A DNA stretch of 7,575 nucleotides from assembly GCA_036519575.1 (NCBI GenBank), contig DATDKZ010000052.1:1-7575 (forward strand). The letters run 5' to 3'. The translations under genes and the position numbers were made by a program. Positions 1 through 5,918 of this stretch are shown one piece after another. The stretch's first letter is position 1; each line of letters starts with the position of its first letter. The notes under the pieces are model-generated. The model ran no database searches. It was given only the letters and a program-made list of their open reading frames with translations, and was not told the origin of the DNA. The DNA comes from AC-69 sp036519575. Lineage in GTDB: Bacteria > Actinomycetota > UBA4738 > HRBIN12.

Positions 1-1
1 G

Positions 2-229
2 CTCGCCTGGATCTTCATCGGTGCCCAGCTGACGCTCCTCGCCGCCGAGGTCAACGTGGTTCGGAAGCGGCATCTCTGGCCGAGGAGCCTGGTGCAGCCG
101 CCGTTCACCGACGCGGACGTCGAGGCGCTGACCCGCTCCGCGAAGCAGGAGGGCCGCCGGCCCGAGGAGCGGATCGATGTCGAGGTCCAGGGGCGGCGCT
201 CGGACGCGGGCGGGCCGGCCGCCCGGTAG
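2..229 (+). CDS. YihY/BrkB-family membrane protein, C-terminal end (partial)
   Basis: Only the last 75 codons are present; the reading frame is open from base 2 to a TAG stop at 227-229. The fragment starts in a hydrophobic helix (LAWIFIGAQLTLLAAEVNVV), followed by a basic stretch (RKRHLWPRSL) and then a charged, hydrophilic tail of about 40 residues. The pattern WI(F/Y)xGAxLT...AExN with a nearby R-x-L-W/P motif is typical of the end of the last transmembrane helix of YihY/BrkB proteins (once mislabelled ribonuclease BN), which are inner-membrane proteins of poorly known function. The tail is rich in Arg, Glu and Asp and is presumably cytoplasmic. The family call rests on this short motif; the topology and the rest of the gene lie outside the window. 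Confidence 0.72.
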   Translation, partial: LAWIFIGAQLTLLAAEVNVVRKRHLWPRSLVQPPFTDADVEALTRSAKQEGRRPEERIDVEVQGRRSDAGGPAAR

Positions 230-262
230 CGTCCGGGAACGTCCGGGAACGCTGCCGGGCGG
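219..262 (+). terminator. Strong hairpin spanning the YihY stop codon (possible U-less terminator)
   Basis: Bases 219-232 pair with 249-262: a 14-bp, GC-rich stem with a single G-U pair (227/254), enclosing a 16-nt loop. The TAG stop codon (227-229) lies inside the left arm. The loop and its flanks contain a tandem duplication of the decamer gtccgggaac (231-240 and 241-250). No T-run follows (gggctggact), so this is not a classical intrinsic terminator; in high-GC actinobacteria such hairpins at gene ends are often taken as terminators or 3' stabilisers. It sits just upstream of the putative dps promoter, so it could also affect that promoter. Confidence 0.55.
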
Positions 263-269
263 GCTGGAC

Positions 270-275
270 TACCAT
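270..275 (+). promoter_or_regulatory. Putative -10 element of dps
   Basis: TACCAT at 270-275 fits the actinobacterial -10 pattern TANNNT and lies 8 bp after the upstream hairpin. It predicts a transcript start near 281-283 and a leader of about 60 nt before the dps ATG. No good -35 hexamer is visible at the expected distance, where the right arm of the hairpin begins. A sequence match of this length is weak evidence by itself. Confidence 0.3.
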
Positions 276-331
276 CGATGCGGCACCGAACAGGCGCGGA
301 CCACCCCAGTCTGCGTGTGGGTCGGCGCGGG

Positions 332-338
332 AAGGAGG
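332..338 (+). promoter_or_regulatory. Ribosome binding site of dps
   Basis: AAGGAGG, a near-perfect Shine-Dalgarno sequence, ends 4 nt before the ATG at 343. It is the only strong ribosome binding site in the window. It fixes the start of dps at 343 and supports the long N-terminal extension as translated sequence. Confidence 0.8.
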
Positions 339-342
339 AAGT

Positions 343-951
343 ATGGCCAAGGACACGCGGAGCGACCCGTTCAGGATGGCGGACGGGAATCGCCGGGTCG
401 GCAGCCAGCCACTGTTTCACCAGCACGGCGTGGAGGTCCAGGAGTTCGGGAAGATGCGGCTGTTCCCTCTCGCGCTCGACTTCGAGGCCCGCGTGGAGAG
501 CGTCCAGCTCCTGAACCAGATCCTGTCGGATTCGATGATCCTGTACGCGTTGTACAAGAAGCATCACTGGCTGGTTCGAGGGCCGACGTTCTTCCAGCTG
601 CACCTGTTGCTGGACAAGCATGCCGACGAGCAGCTGAAGCTGATCGACCTGCTCGGGGAGCGCGTGCAGACGCTTGGCGGTGTGGCCGTGGGCGACCCAC
701 GCCTCGCTGCTGAGATCACCACCGTCCCTCGTCCTCCAGATGGCGCGGAGGAAGTGCCCGCCATGCTGTCCCGGCTGCTCGAGGCCCACGAGATCATCAT
801 CGAGAAGCTGCGCGAGGCCATCACGAAGACGGCGGAGAGCCGTGACGACGGGACCAACGACTTGCTGATGAGCGACGTGCTGCGGACGCACGAGCTCCAG
901 GTCTGGTTCGTCGCCGAGCACCTGGTGGACGTCCCGGTGGTCCGGGTCTGA
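343..951 (+). CDS. dps: Dps-family DNA-protecting ferritin-like protein
   Basis: Dps proteins form 12-subunit shells that oxidise Fe(II) with hydrogen peroxide, store the iron inside and protect DNA in starvation and oxidative stress. This 202-residue protein has the conserved core YKKHHWLVRG...LHLLLDKHADEQLKLIDLLGERVQTLGG. The ferroxidase ligands keep the exact Dps spacing: H75, H87, D91, D102 and E106. The C-terminal helix carries the usual DGTNDLL...HELQVWFVAEHL signature (about residues 169-194). Compared with E. coli Dps (167 residues), the main addition is an N-terminal region of about 45 residues with several Arg, Lys and His. The overall pattern resembles the longer DpsA-like branch known from cyanobacteria and other bacteria. 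The start is set by AAGGAGG just upstream. The gene appears monocistronic, with a convergent gene ending 37 bp downstream. The family is secure; whether the tail binds DNA is inference. Confidence 0.95.
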   Translation: MAKDTRSDPFRMADGNRRVGSQPLFHQHGVEVQEFGKMRLFPLALDFEARVESVQLLNQILSDSMILYALYKKHHWLVRGPTFFQLHLLLDKHADEQLKLIDLLGERVQTLGGVAVGDPRLAAEITTVPRPPDGAEEVPAMLSRLLEAHEIIIEKLREAITKTAESRDDGTNDLLMSDVLRTHELQVWFVAEHLVDVPVVRV

Positions 952-988
952 CGGCGCTTGCCCGGAGCTCGTGCCCCAGGAAGGGGGG

Positions 989-1642
989 TCACTCGCCCCG
1001 GGCGAACAGCCTGCTGAGTCCGAGCCATCGCCGCTTGGACGACTGGACCTTCGCGAAATCGGGCTGGTCGATGCGTCGGAGCTGCGCGCACAGATCCACC
1101 AGCATCTCGCGGGTGACCTGGACGTCCGCCGAAGTCACGGACTGAGGCTCGGAACGGTGCCGTTGGAGCTGGTCGTACATGGCCCGGGCGACGCCCGGCT
1201 CCCGGTCGATGAGGCGAAGCAGCGCCGGCCGCGTGAGCTCCAAGGCCGAGACAGCGCTCTCCGCGCCGATCGTGGCCGTGCGAGGTCCACCGTCGATCAC
1301 GGCGATCTCGCCGAAGTACGACCCCGGCCCCAGCGTGGAGACGTCCTTGCCGGAGATGCTGACCCCGACCGTCCCTCTCGCGAGGACGAAGAACCCTTTC
1401 CCCTTCTCGCCCTCGGTCACGATGCGGACGCCGGGCTGGTACTCGACGGCGTGGGACGAACCCAGGACCGACGACAACTGGCCCTGCGTCAGCCCGGAGA
1501 ACAGTGGGATGGATCGGAGGGTCTCGAGGTGCTCGGACTTGATCCATCGAAGCCCTAGCCAACTCGCCACGATAAGGATGAGGAAGATGGCGCCCGGGAC
1601 CAACCAGGAAGCCACGACCCCGGCGATGACCGGAACTGACAC
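989..1642 (-). CDS. Membrane-anchored cyclic-nucleotide-binding (CRP-like) domain protein
   Basis: This 217-residue protein starts with one hydrophobic helix (about residues 5-32, VIAGVVASWLVPGAIFLILIVASWLGL) followed by basic residues, so the rest is probably cytoplasmic. Residues about 42-160 form a cyclic-nucleotide-binding domain: IPLFSGL at the start, a Gly-rich beta-roll (EGEKGKGFFVLARGTV), and a phosphate-binding cassette F110-GEIAVIDGGPRTAT with the key G111, E112, R121 and T122. These are the residues that hold the cyclic phosphate in CRP and protein kinase A regulatory domains, so binding of cAMP or cGMP is plausible. No helix-turn-helix follows; the C-terminal ~55 residues are basic, with no domain I recognise, so this is not a standard CRP transcription factor. 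The start is GTG (CAC at 1640-1642 on the plus strand), preceded by a G-rich stretch. The gene converges on dps and follows ligB on the same strand after 93 bp, but has its own promoter candidate. Partner and output are unknown. Confidence 0.82.
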   Translation of the reverse strand: MSVPVIAGVVASWLVPGAIFLILIVASWLGLRWIKSEHLETLRSIPLFSGLTQGQLSSVLGSSHAVEYQPGVRIVTEGEKGKGFFVLARGTVGVSISGKDVSTLGPGSYFGEIAVIDGGPRTATIGAESAVSALELTRPALLRLIDREPGVARAMYDQLQRHRSEPQSVTSADVQVTREMLVDLCAQLRRIDQPDFAKVQSSKRRWLGLSRLFARGE

Positions 1643-1668
1643 CGCGTCCCCCCGCCCTCGAAGGGGTG

Positions 1669-1697
1669 ACGATAGCTCCGCGCGCTGACGAGCGCAA
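1669..1697 (-). promoter_or_regulatory. Putative promoter of the cyclic-nucleotide-binding protein gene
   Basis: Reading the minus strand, TTGCGC (1697-1692) and TATCGT (1674-1669) are separated by exactly 17 bp. They match the first half of the sigma-70-type -35 hexamer (TTGnnn) and the -10 pattern TANNNT. The transcript would start near 1662, giving a leader of about 20 nt before the GTG at 1642. This is the best-spaced promoter candidate in the window and suggests that the gene can be transcribed independently of ligB upstream. Confidence 0.45.
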
Positions 1698-1714
1698 AAC
1701 GTCCGACCGCGCTC
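1690..1714. repeat. Inverted repeat overlapping the -35 element
   Basis: GAGCGC (1690-1695) and GCGCTC (1709-1714) form a perfect 6-bp inverted repeat around a 13-nt spacer that holds an A-run/T-run. The left arm overlaps the TTGCGC -35 candidate. It could be a weak hairpin after the ligB stop codon or an operator for the downstream gene. Six-base arms are easily found by chance in GC-rich DNA. Confidence 0.3.
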
Positions 1715-1735
1715 AACTCGGATCGGATTCGAGGG

Positions 1736-3265
1736 CTACCGCCCGGCGTGGATCGCCCGCACGGTCTCGATCGTGTCGGCGTCCTCCGCACGCTTGTCCG
1801 GGCGGTAGCCCTTCACCCGAGCGAACCGCAGGGCAAGGCCGGCTGGGTACCTCGGGCTGCGCTGCACCCCGTCGAAGGCCACCTCCACGACCAGCTCGGG
1901 TCGCACGTAGACCGTGAAGTCGTCGCGGCGGGTCTCGAGCTGGAGGAACCGCTCGGTCTGCCACGCGAGCATCTCGTCGGTCATTCCCTTGAACGTCTTC
2001 CCAAGCATCACGTACCCCCCGGTTGCCGGGTCGCGGGCTCCCAGGTGGAGGTTGCTGAGCCAGCCCCGGCGCCGCCCGTGTCCCCATTCCACGGCCAGCA
2101 CCACGAGGTCGAGCGTGTGCGCTCGCTTGACCTTCAGCCAGCTCGCTCCCCGCCGGCCGGCCTCGTACGGGGCATCGGGCGCCTTGACCATCACCCCCTC
2201 GTGGCCGCGCTCGAGTGCCTCGTCCAGGAACCGGTCGGCGTCCTCCTGGTCGGCCGTCACGATCCTCGGCACCTGCAGCTCTCCGGGGATGCAAGCGTCG
2301 AGGGCAGCGATCCGTTCTCGAGTCGGGTGGTCGATGAGGTCCTTGCCGTCCAGATGCAGGACGTCGAAGAAGAAGGACGAGAGGGGAACGGTCCGGCGAA
2401 GCTCCGGCACGTCGAGTCGGCTGCCGAACCGGCTCATCGTCGTCTGGAACGGATGCGGGCGCCCGTCCGGACGGAGTGCGATGGCCTCCCCGTCCAGGAT
2501 CACCGCGTCGACCGGAAACTCGCGAACAGCCTCGATCACCTCCGGCACCCGATCGGTGATGTCCGCCAGGTTGCGGGTGAACGCGCGGACCTCGCCATCG
2601 AGCCGGTGCACCTGAAGACGAGCGCCGTCGAGCTTCCACTCGACGACAGCGGGATGGATCCGGGCCAACGCGTCCATGAGATCGGAAGCGGTCTGCGCCA
2701 GCATCGGCTGGATCGGCCGCAAAACGGTGAGCCGGAACCGGGCGAGACCTTGGGTGCCGCCGGCCACGGATGCCGCCGCCACAATGCCGAGGTCTCCCGC
2801 GACCATCAGGGCCCGGCGGACCTCCGATGCGGGCATGGTGGCGGCCCTGGCAACCGCCTCGACCATGATCCCCTCCAGGGCGCCTTGCCGGATCTCGCCG
2901 GACAGGAGGCCGAGCAGGAACCGTCGCTCCTGCTCGGTCGTTCGAGCGAACAGTCCCGTGAGCTCGCCCCGACGTGCGGCCTGCGAGCCTTTCCCACTGG
3001 CCGCGGCGATCCGGTCGAGGGCGGCGTGGACCTCACGGAGCTCGAGCGTGGGCGGGGGAGCGGCGGGGGGCGGCAAGTGGCGAAGCGAGGCCCACCCCAC
3101 GCCCACCGTCCCCTGCGGCAGGACGCCGGAGAGATAGGCGACGGCGAGCGGGATCTCGTCCGGCTCCAGACGTCGAAGGGTGGCGGCCAGCAGGTCGGTC
3201 TTGGCCAGACGTGACCGCGTCTGTCCAACCGCCACCGACGTCTGCGCGATCTCGTCGAGGAGCAC
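1736..3265 (-). CDS. ligB: ATP-dependent DNA ligase, LigB type
   Basis: This 509-residue ligase joins nicks in duplex DNA through a lysine-AMP intermediate, using ATP. Three regions are visible: an N-terminal DNA-binding domain (about 1-180), the adenylation domain (about 185-390) and a C-terminal OB-fold domain. The nucleotidyltransferase motifs are complete: motif I E209-WKLDGAR with the AMP-accepting K211, LDGE at 257-260, motif III SFFFDVLHLDG (297-307), motif IV E356-GVMVK, motif V WLKVK (376-380) and the C-terminal motif RFARVKGYRPDK (480-491). Length and whole-protein pattern, including LAVEWGHGRRRG, HLGARDPATGG and MLGKTFKGMTDEML, match my recollection of mycobacterial LigB (about 507 residues), an accessory ligase beside the NAD-dependent LigA. 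The GTG start (CAC at 3263-3265) gives an N-terminus MLLDEIAQTS that fits LigB; no Shine-Dalgarno precedes it. The gene is divergent from an AlkA-like glycosylase, which suggests a repair role. There is no Ku or polymerase/nuclease domain, so it is not LigD. Confidence 0.95.
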   Translation of the reverse strand: MLLDEIAQTSVAVGQTRSRLAKTDLLAATLRRLEPDEIPLAVAYLSGVLPQGTVGVGWASLRHLPPPAAPPPTLELREVHAALDRIAAASGKGSQAARRGELTGLFARTTEQERRFLLGLLSGEIRQGALEGIMVEAVARAATMPASEVRRALMVAGDLGIVAAASVAGGTQGLARFRLTVLRPIQPMLAQTASDLMDALARIHPAVVEWKLDGARLQVHRLDGEVRAFTRNLADITDRVPEVIEAVREFPVDAVILDGEAIALRPDGRPHPFQTTMSRFGSRLDVPELRRTVPLSSFFFDVLHLDGKDLIDHPTRERIAALDACIPGELQVPRIVTADQEDADRFLDEALERGHEGVMVKAPDAPYEAGRRGASWLKVKRAHTLDLVVLAVEWGHGRRRGWLSNLHLGARDPATGGYVMLGKTFKGMTDEMLAWQTERFLQLETRRDDFTVYVRPELVVEVAFDGVQRSPRYPAGLALRFARVKGYRPDKRAEDADTIETVRAIHAGR

Positions 3266-3272
3266 GGAGGAG

Positions 3273-3278
3273 ATTCTG
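3273..3278 (-). promoter_or_regulatory. Putative -10 of ligB (leaderless or near-leaderless start)
   Basis: On the minus strand, CAGAAT at 3278-3273 ends 7 nt before the GTG start of ligB, so transcription would begin at or within 1-2 nt of the start codon. The intervening bases (ctcctcc) contain no Shine-Dalgarno, which agrees with leaderless translation, common in actinobacteria. No -35 is visible at 16-19 bp, and the hexamer matches the consensus at only four of six positions. Confidence 0.3.
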
Positions 3279-3339
3279 CTCCGACGGCGGACGGTGTGGC
3301 AGGATGCTCAACCGATGACCGCGAGGATCGGGTGGGGCC

Positions 3340-4260
3340 GTGGGTGAACCGATGGACGAACCGCTACGAACGACGCTCCGGCCGCGACCGCCCGTCGACC
3401 TGGGGCTGACGCTCGGGATCGTCGCCTTCGGGAAGCCTCATCCGTGTGTCCGGCGGGACCACGACGGCTCGTGGTGGCGGGCGACCCGAACCCCGCTCGG
3501 TCCGGCCACGACGCGCTTGGTCTCGGCCGATGGGGGGATCCATGCAGAGGCATGGGGGCCCGGGAAGGAGTGGGCGCTCGATGCGGCACCGGAGCTCCTC
3601 GGTTCGCGCGATCCGGTGGATGGGTTCGATCCGGCTCCGGGCATCGTCCGCGACCTGCACCGTCGGATGCCGGGTCTGCGGATCCCGAGGTCCGGAGCCG
3701 TGTTCGAGACCCTGGCCCCCACGATCCTGGAGCAGAAGGTGCCGGGGGCGGAGGCGTTCACTACGTACCGGAACCTCGTTCGCGCGTTCGGCGAGCCGGC
3801 GCCGGGTCCGGGTCGCCTTCGGCTGCCACCCTCGCCGGAGACCCTGGCCCGGACCCCCTATCCGGCGTTCCATCCTCTGGGGATTGAACGACGGCGCGCA
3901 GACACGCTGCGTGCCGCGGCCTCCCGTGCCGTCCGGCTCGAGGAGGCTGTCCTGATGCCACTACCGGAGGCGTACCAGCGGATCCAGGCATTCCCCGGCG
4001 TGGGGCAGTGGAGCGCCGCCAGGGTCGCCATGGTGGCGCTCGGTGACGCCGATGCGGTTCCGCTCGGCGACTACCACTACCCGCACATGGTGGCCTGGGC
4101 GTTCATCGGCCGGCCCCGGGGGTCCGACGAGCAGATGCTCGAGCTGCTGGAGCCCTTCGCGGGCCATCGGGGACGCGTCCTCCGGCTGTTGCTTGCAGCC
4201 GGCTTGAGTGCGCCGCGGTACGGACCGCGCATGTCGCTTCGCTCGATCGAACGCATCTGA
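3340..4260 (+). CDS. AlkA-like HhH-GPD DNA glycosylase (3-methyladenine glycosylase family)
   Basis: The protein has 306 residues and would remove damaged, probably alkylated, bases from DNA as the first step of base-excision repair. The N-terminal ~115 residues resemble the AlkA N-domain region. Residues 120-150 (VFETLAPTILEQKVPGAEAFTTYRNLVRAFG) match the start of the HhH-GPD domain. The helix-hairpin-helix is QAFPGVGQWSAARVAM (216-231) and the GPD loop is VPLGDYHYPHMV, with D244 at the place of the catalytic Asp of AlkA (LPDDY). There is no iron-sulphur cysteine cluster, which argues against endonuclease III or MutY. Two starts are possible: GTG at 3340 or ATG at 3352, the latter preceded by GGTGA; homologous proteins often begin close to the R-P-x-P-V-D segment (residues 15-20), so the shorter form is plausible. 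It is divergent from ligB across 74 bp. Substrate range cannot be read from the sequence. Confidence 0.88.
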   Translation: MGEPMDEPLRTTLRPRPPVDLGLTLGIVAFGKPHPCVRRDHDGSWWRATRTPLGPATTRLVSADGGIHAEAWGPGKEWALDAAPELLGSRDPVDGFDPAPGIVRDLHRRMPGLRIPRSGAVFETLAPTILEQKVPGAEAFTTYRNLVRAFGEPAPGPGRLRLPPSPETLARTPYPAFHPLGIERRRADTLRAAASRAVRLEEAVLMPLPEAYQRIQAFPGVGQWSAARVAMVALGDADAVPLGDYHYPHMVAWAFIGRPRGSDEQMLELLEPFAGHRGRVLRLLLAAGLSAPRYGPRMSLRSIERI

Positions 4261-4302
4261 CCGCGAAAGGGAGGAAGCGGCCAGGCTGCGACTAGGAGCC
4301 GG

Positions 4303-4308
4303 TACCAT
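4303..4308 (+). promoter_or_regulatory. Putative -10 of the ABC-F gene with leaderless start
   Basis: TACCAT fits TANNNT and ends 6 nt before the ATG at 4315, placing the expected transcript start on or next to the A of the start codon. The nearest Shine-Dalgarno-like sequence (AGGAG at 4294-4298) lies 16 nt from the ATG, too far to serve it and inside the promoter itself. Both facts favour a leaderless mRNA. No clear -35 hexamer is visible. Confidence 0.42.
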
Positions 4309-4314
4309 CCGGTC

Positions 4315-5913
4315 ATGAGCCTGCTGGAAGCCGCCGGCCTGTCCGTGGAGGCCGGGGGCACGACGATCCTCGAGGACCTGTCCTTCTCCCTTCGGGTGGG
4401 GGAGAAGGTGGGCGTGGTCGGGAGGAACGGAGCCGGCAAGACCAGCCTGCTCCGGGTCCTGGCCGGGGAGGCCGAAGCCGTTCGGGGGACCGTGACCCGA
4501 CGAGGGGCCCTGGGCTACCTGCGCCAGGACCCTCGCCAGCATCGGGCCGACCAGGACCACACGGCCCTCGTCCACGTGCTGGAGGCCCGAGGGCTCCAGG
4601 CGATGGCGGAGAAGTTGGAGAAGCTCCGGCTGACCCTCGAGGTCCGACCCACCGAGACCGCCGTGGGCAAGTTCGCCCGGCTGGAGGAGCGGTACCGCGC
4701 GGCCGGCGGTTACTCAGGCGAGGCCGAGGCCCGCCGGATCGTGGGGGGGCTCGGACTGTCCCAGGACCGCCTGGCCCTCCCCGTCCGGGCCCTGTCCGGA
4801 GGGGAGCGGCGGCGACTGGAGCTCGCCCGGATCCTGTTCGCCGGATCGGACGTCCTGCTCTTGGACGAGCCCACCAACCACCTCGACAGCGATGCGAAGG
4901 TCTGGTTGATGAGCTTCCTTGCCGGCTACCCGGGCGCGGTGATGGTGGTGAGCCACGACATCAAGCTGCTGGACGCCGCCATCGGCCGGGTCTTGCACCT
5001 GGACCGCGACGCGGTGGTGATCTATCGGGGGACCTACTCCGAGTATCGCGAAGCCAGACGGCTCGACGAGCTCCGTCTCACCGCCCTCGCCGAACGGCAG
5101 CACGCGGAGATCAAACGGCTGAAGACGCTGGCCGACTCCATGCGGGGCCAGACCGAGAAGCGCGCCCGCAAGGCCAAGACCCTCGACACCCGGGTGCATC
5201 ACCTCGCGGCCCGGGCCGTGGCGGCTCCGACGAAGGAGCGGCGCGTACGCTACCGGTTCCCCGAGCCGCCGCACTGCGGCAGTCTGGTCCTCGAGGCTGC
5301 GGGCGTCACCAAGGGCTACGGCGGCCCCCCCGTATTCGAACGGGTCACCTTCGACCTCTCCCGGGGCGAGCGGCTCCTGGTCATGGGCCTGAACGGTGCG
5401 GGCAAGACCTCGCTCCTTCGGATCGTCGCGGGCGTTTCGGAGCTTGATGCCGGAAGCCTGCGCCTGGGGACCGGGGTGTCGCTCGGCTACTACGCGCAGG
5501 AGCACGAGGGCATCCGCGACGGGGTGAACGTCCTCGCCCACGTCCGATCCGAGTCCACCGACGCCTCGGACCAGGACCTCCGCGGGTTGCTCGGCATGTT
5601 CGGGCTGACCGGCGATATCGCGTTCCGCGACGCCGGCACGTTATCGGGCGGCGAAAAGACCAAGCTGGCGCTGGCTCAACTGGTCGCGGGGCGTCGCAAC
5701 CTGATCCTGCTCGATGAGCCGACGAACAACCTCGATCCTCCGTCACGAACGGCCATCGGGGGTGCGCTCGCGGCATGGCGGGGGGCCATGGTGCTGGTCA
5801 GCCACGACATCGAATTCGTTGAAACCCTTGCACCGCAACGTGTACTGATGATGCCCGAGGGGACGCTCGACTACTGGAGCGACGACCTGCTCGAGCTCGT
5901 GGCGCTGGCCTGA
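4315..5913 (+). CDS. ABC-F family ATPase (ribosome-associated, Rv1473-like)
   Basis: ABC-F proteins are soluble twin-ATPase proteins without membrane segments that bind the ribosomal E site; members act as translation factors or protect ribosomes from antibiotics. This 532-residue protein has two full ABC cassettes. Cassette 1: Walker A G36-RNGAGKT, signature LSGGE (160-164), Walker B LLLDEPTNHLD (181-191) and switch SHD (213-215). Cassette 2: Walker A G358-LNGAGKT, LSGGE (443-447), LILLDEPTNNLD (463-474) and SHD (496-498). Between them, residues about 240-315 are a charged helical linker of the sort that reaches toward the P-site tRNA and peptidyl-transferase centre. Linker end RYRFPEPPHCG and C-terminus PQRVLMMPEGTLDYWSDDLLELV resemble, from memory, the mycobacterial Rv1473 protein, annotated as a macrolide-transport ATP-binding protein. 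A resistance role is possible but not shown. It starts 54 bp after the glycosylase gene and appears to have its own leaderless promoter. All catalytic motifs are intact. Confidence 0.95.
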   Translation: MSLLEAAGLSVEAGGTTILEDLSFSLRVGEKVGVVGRNGAGKTSLLRVLAGEAEAVRGTVTRRGALGYLRQDPRQHRADQDHTALVHVLEARGLQAMAEKLEKLRLTLEVRPTETAVGKFARLEERYRAAGGYSGEAEARRIVGGLGLSQDRLALPVRALSGGERRRLELARILFAGSDVLLLDEPTNHLDSDAKVWLMSFLAGYPGAVMVVSHDIKLLDAAIGRVLHLDRDAVVIYRGTYSEYREARRLDELRLTALAERQHAEIKRLKTLADSMRGQTEKRARKAKTLDTRVHHLAARAVAAPTKERRVRYRFPEPPHCGSLVLEAAGVTKGYGGPPVFERVTFDLSRGERLLVMGLNGAGKTSLLRIVAGVSELDAGSLRLGTGVSLGYYAQEHEGIRDGVNVLAHVRSESTDASDQDLRGLLGMFGLTGDIAFRDAGTLSGGEKTKLALAQLVAGRRNLILLDEPTNNLDPPSRTAIGGALAAWRGAMVLVSHDIEFVETLAPQRVLMMPEGTLDYWSDDLLELVALA

Positions 5914-5918
5914 CCGAA

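Noticed and set aside
952..988. Possible bidirectional terminator between the convergent dps and cyclic-nucleotide-binding genes
   Set aside because: Only a 4-bp CCCC/GGGG stem around aggaa is visible, with no T-run on either strand; too weak to call.
989..1642. Reading the cyclic-nucleotide-binding protein as a CRP/FNR transcription factor
   Set aside because: It has an N-terminal transmembrane helix and no helix-turn-helix after the sensor domain.
564..1697. A 377-codon minus-strand frame running across dps and the cyclic-nucleotide-binding gene
   Set aside because: It overlaps two well-supported genes in other frames; its product is Arg/Gly/Ser-rich without any family pattern.
1748..3214. 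A 488-codon open frame on the plus strand opposite ligB
   Set aside because: It is the antisense shadow of a complete, motif-rich ligase gene. Long antisense frames are expected in GC-rich coding DNA, and its translation is low-complexity with no recognisable domain.
3340..4260. Reading the glycosylase as endonuclease III or MutY
   Set aside because: The four-cysteine iron-sulphur motif is absent, no hairpin lysine typical of endonuclease III is seen, and the N-terminal region fits AlkA-like proteins better.
4261..4280. CCGC...GCGG hairpin after the glycosylase stop codon
   Set aside because: The stem is only 4 bp around a 12-nt loop; this occurs by chance in GC-rich DNA.
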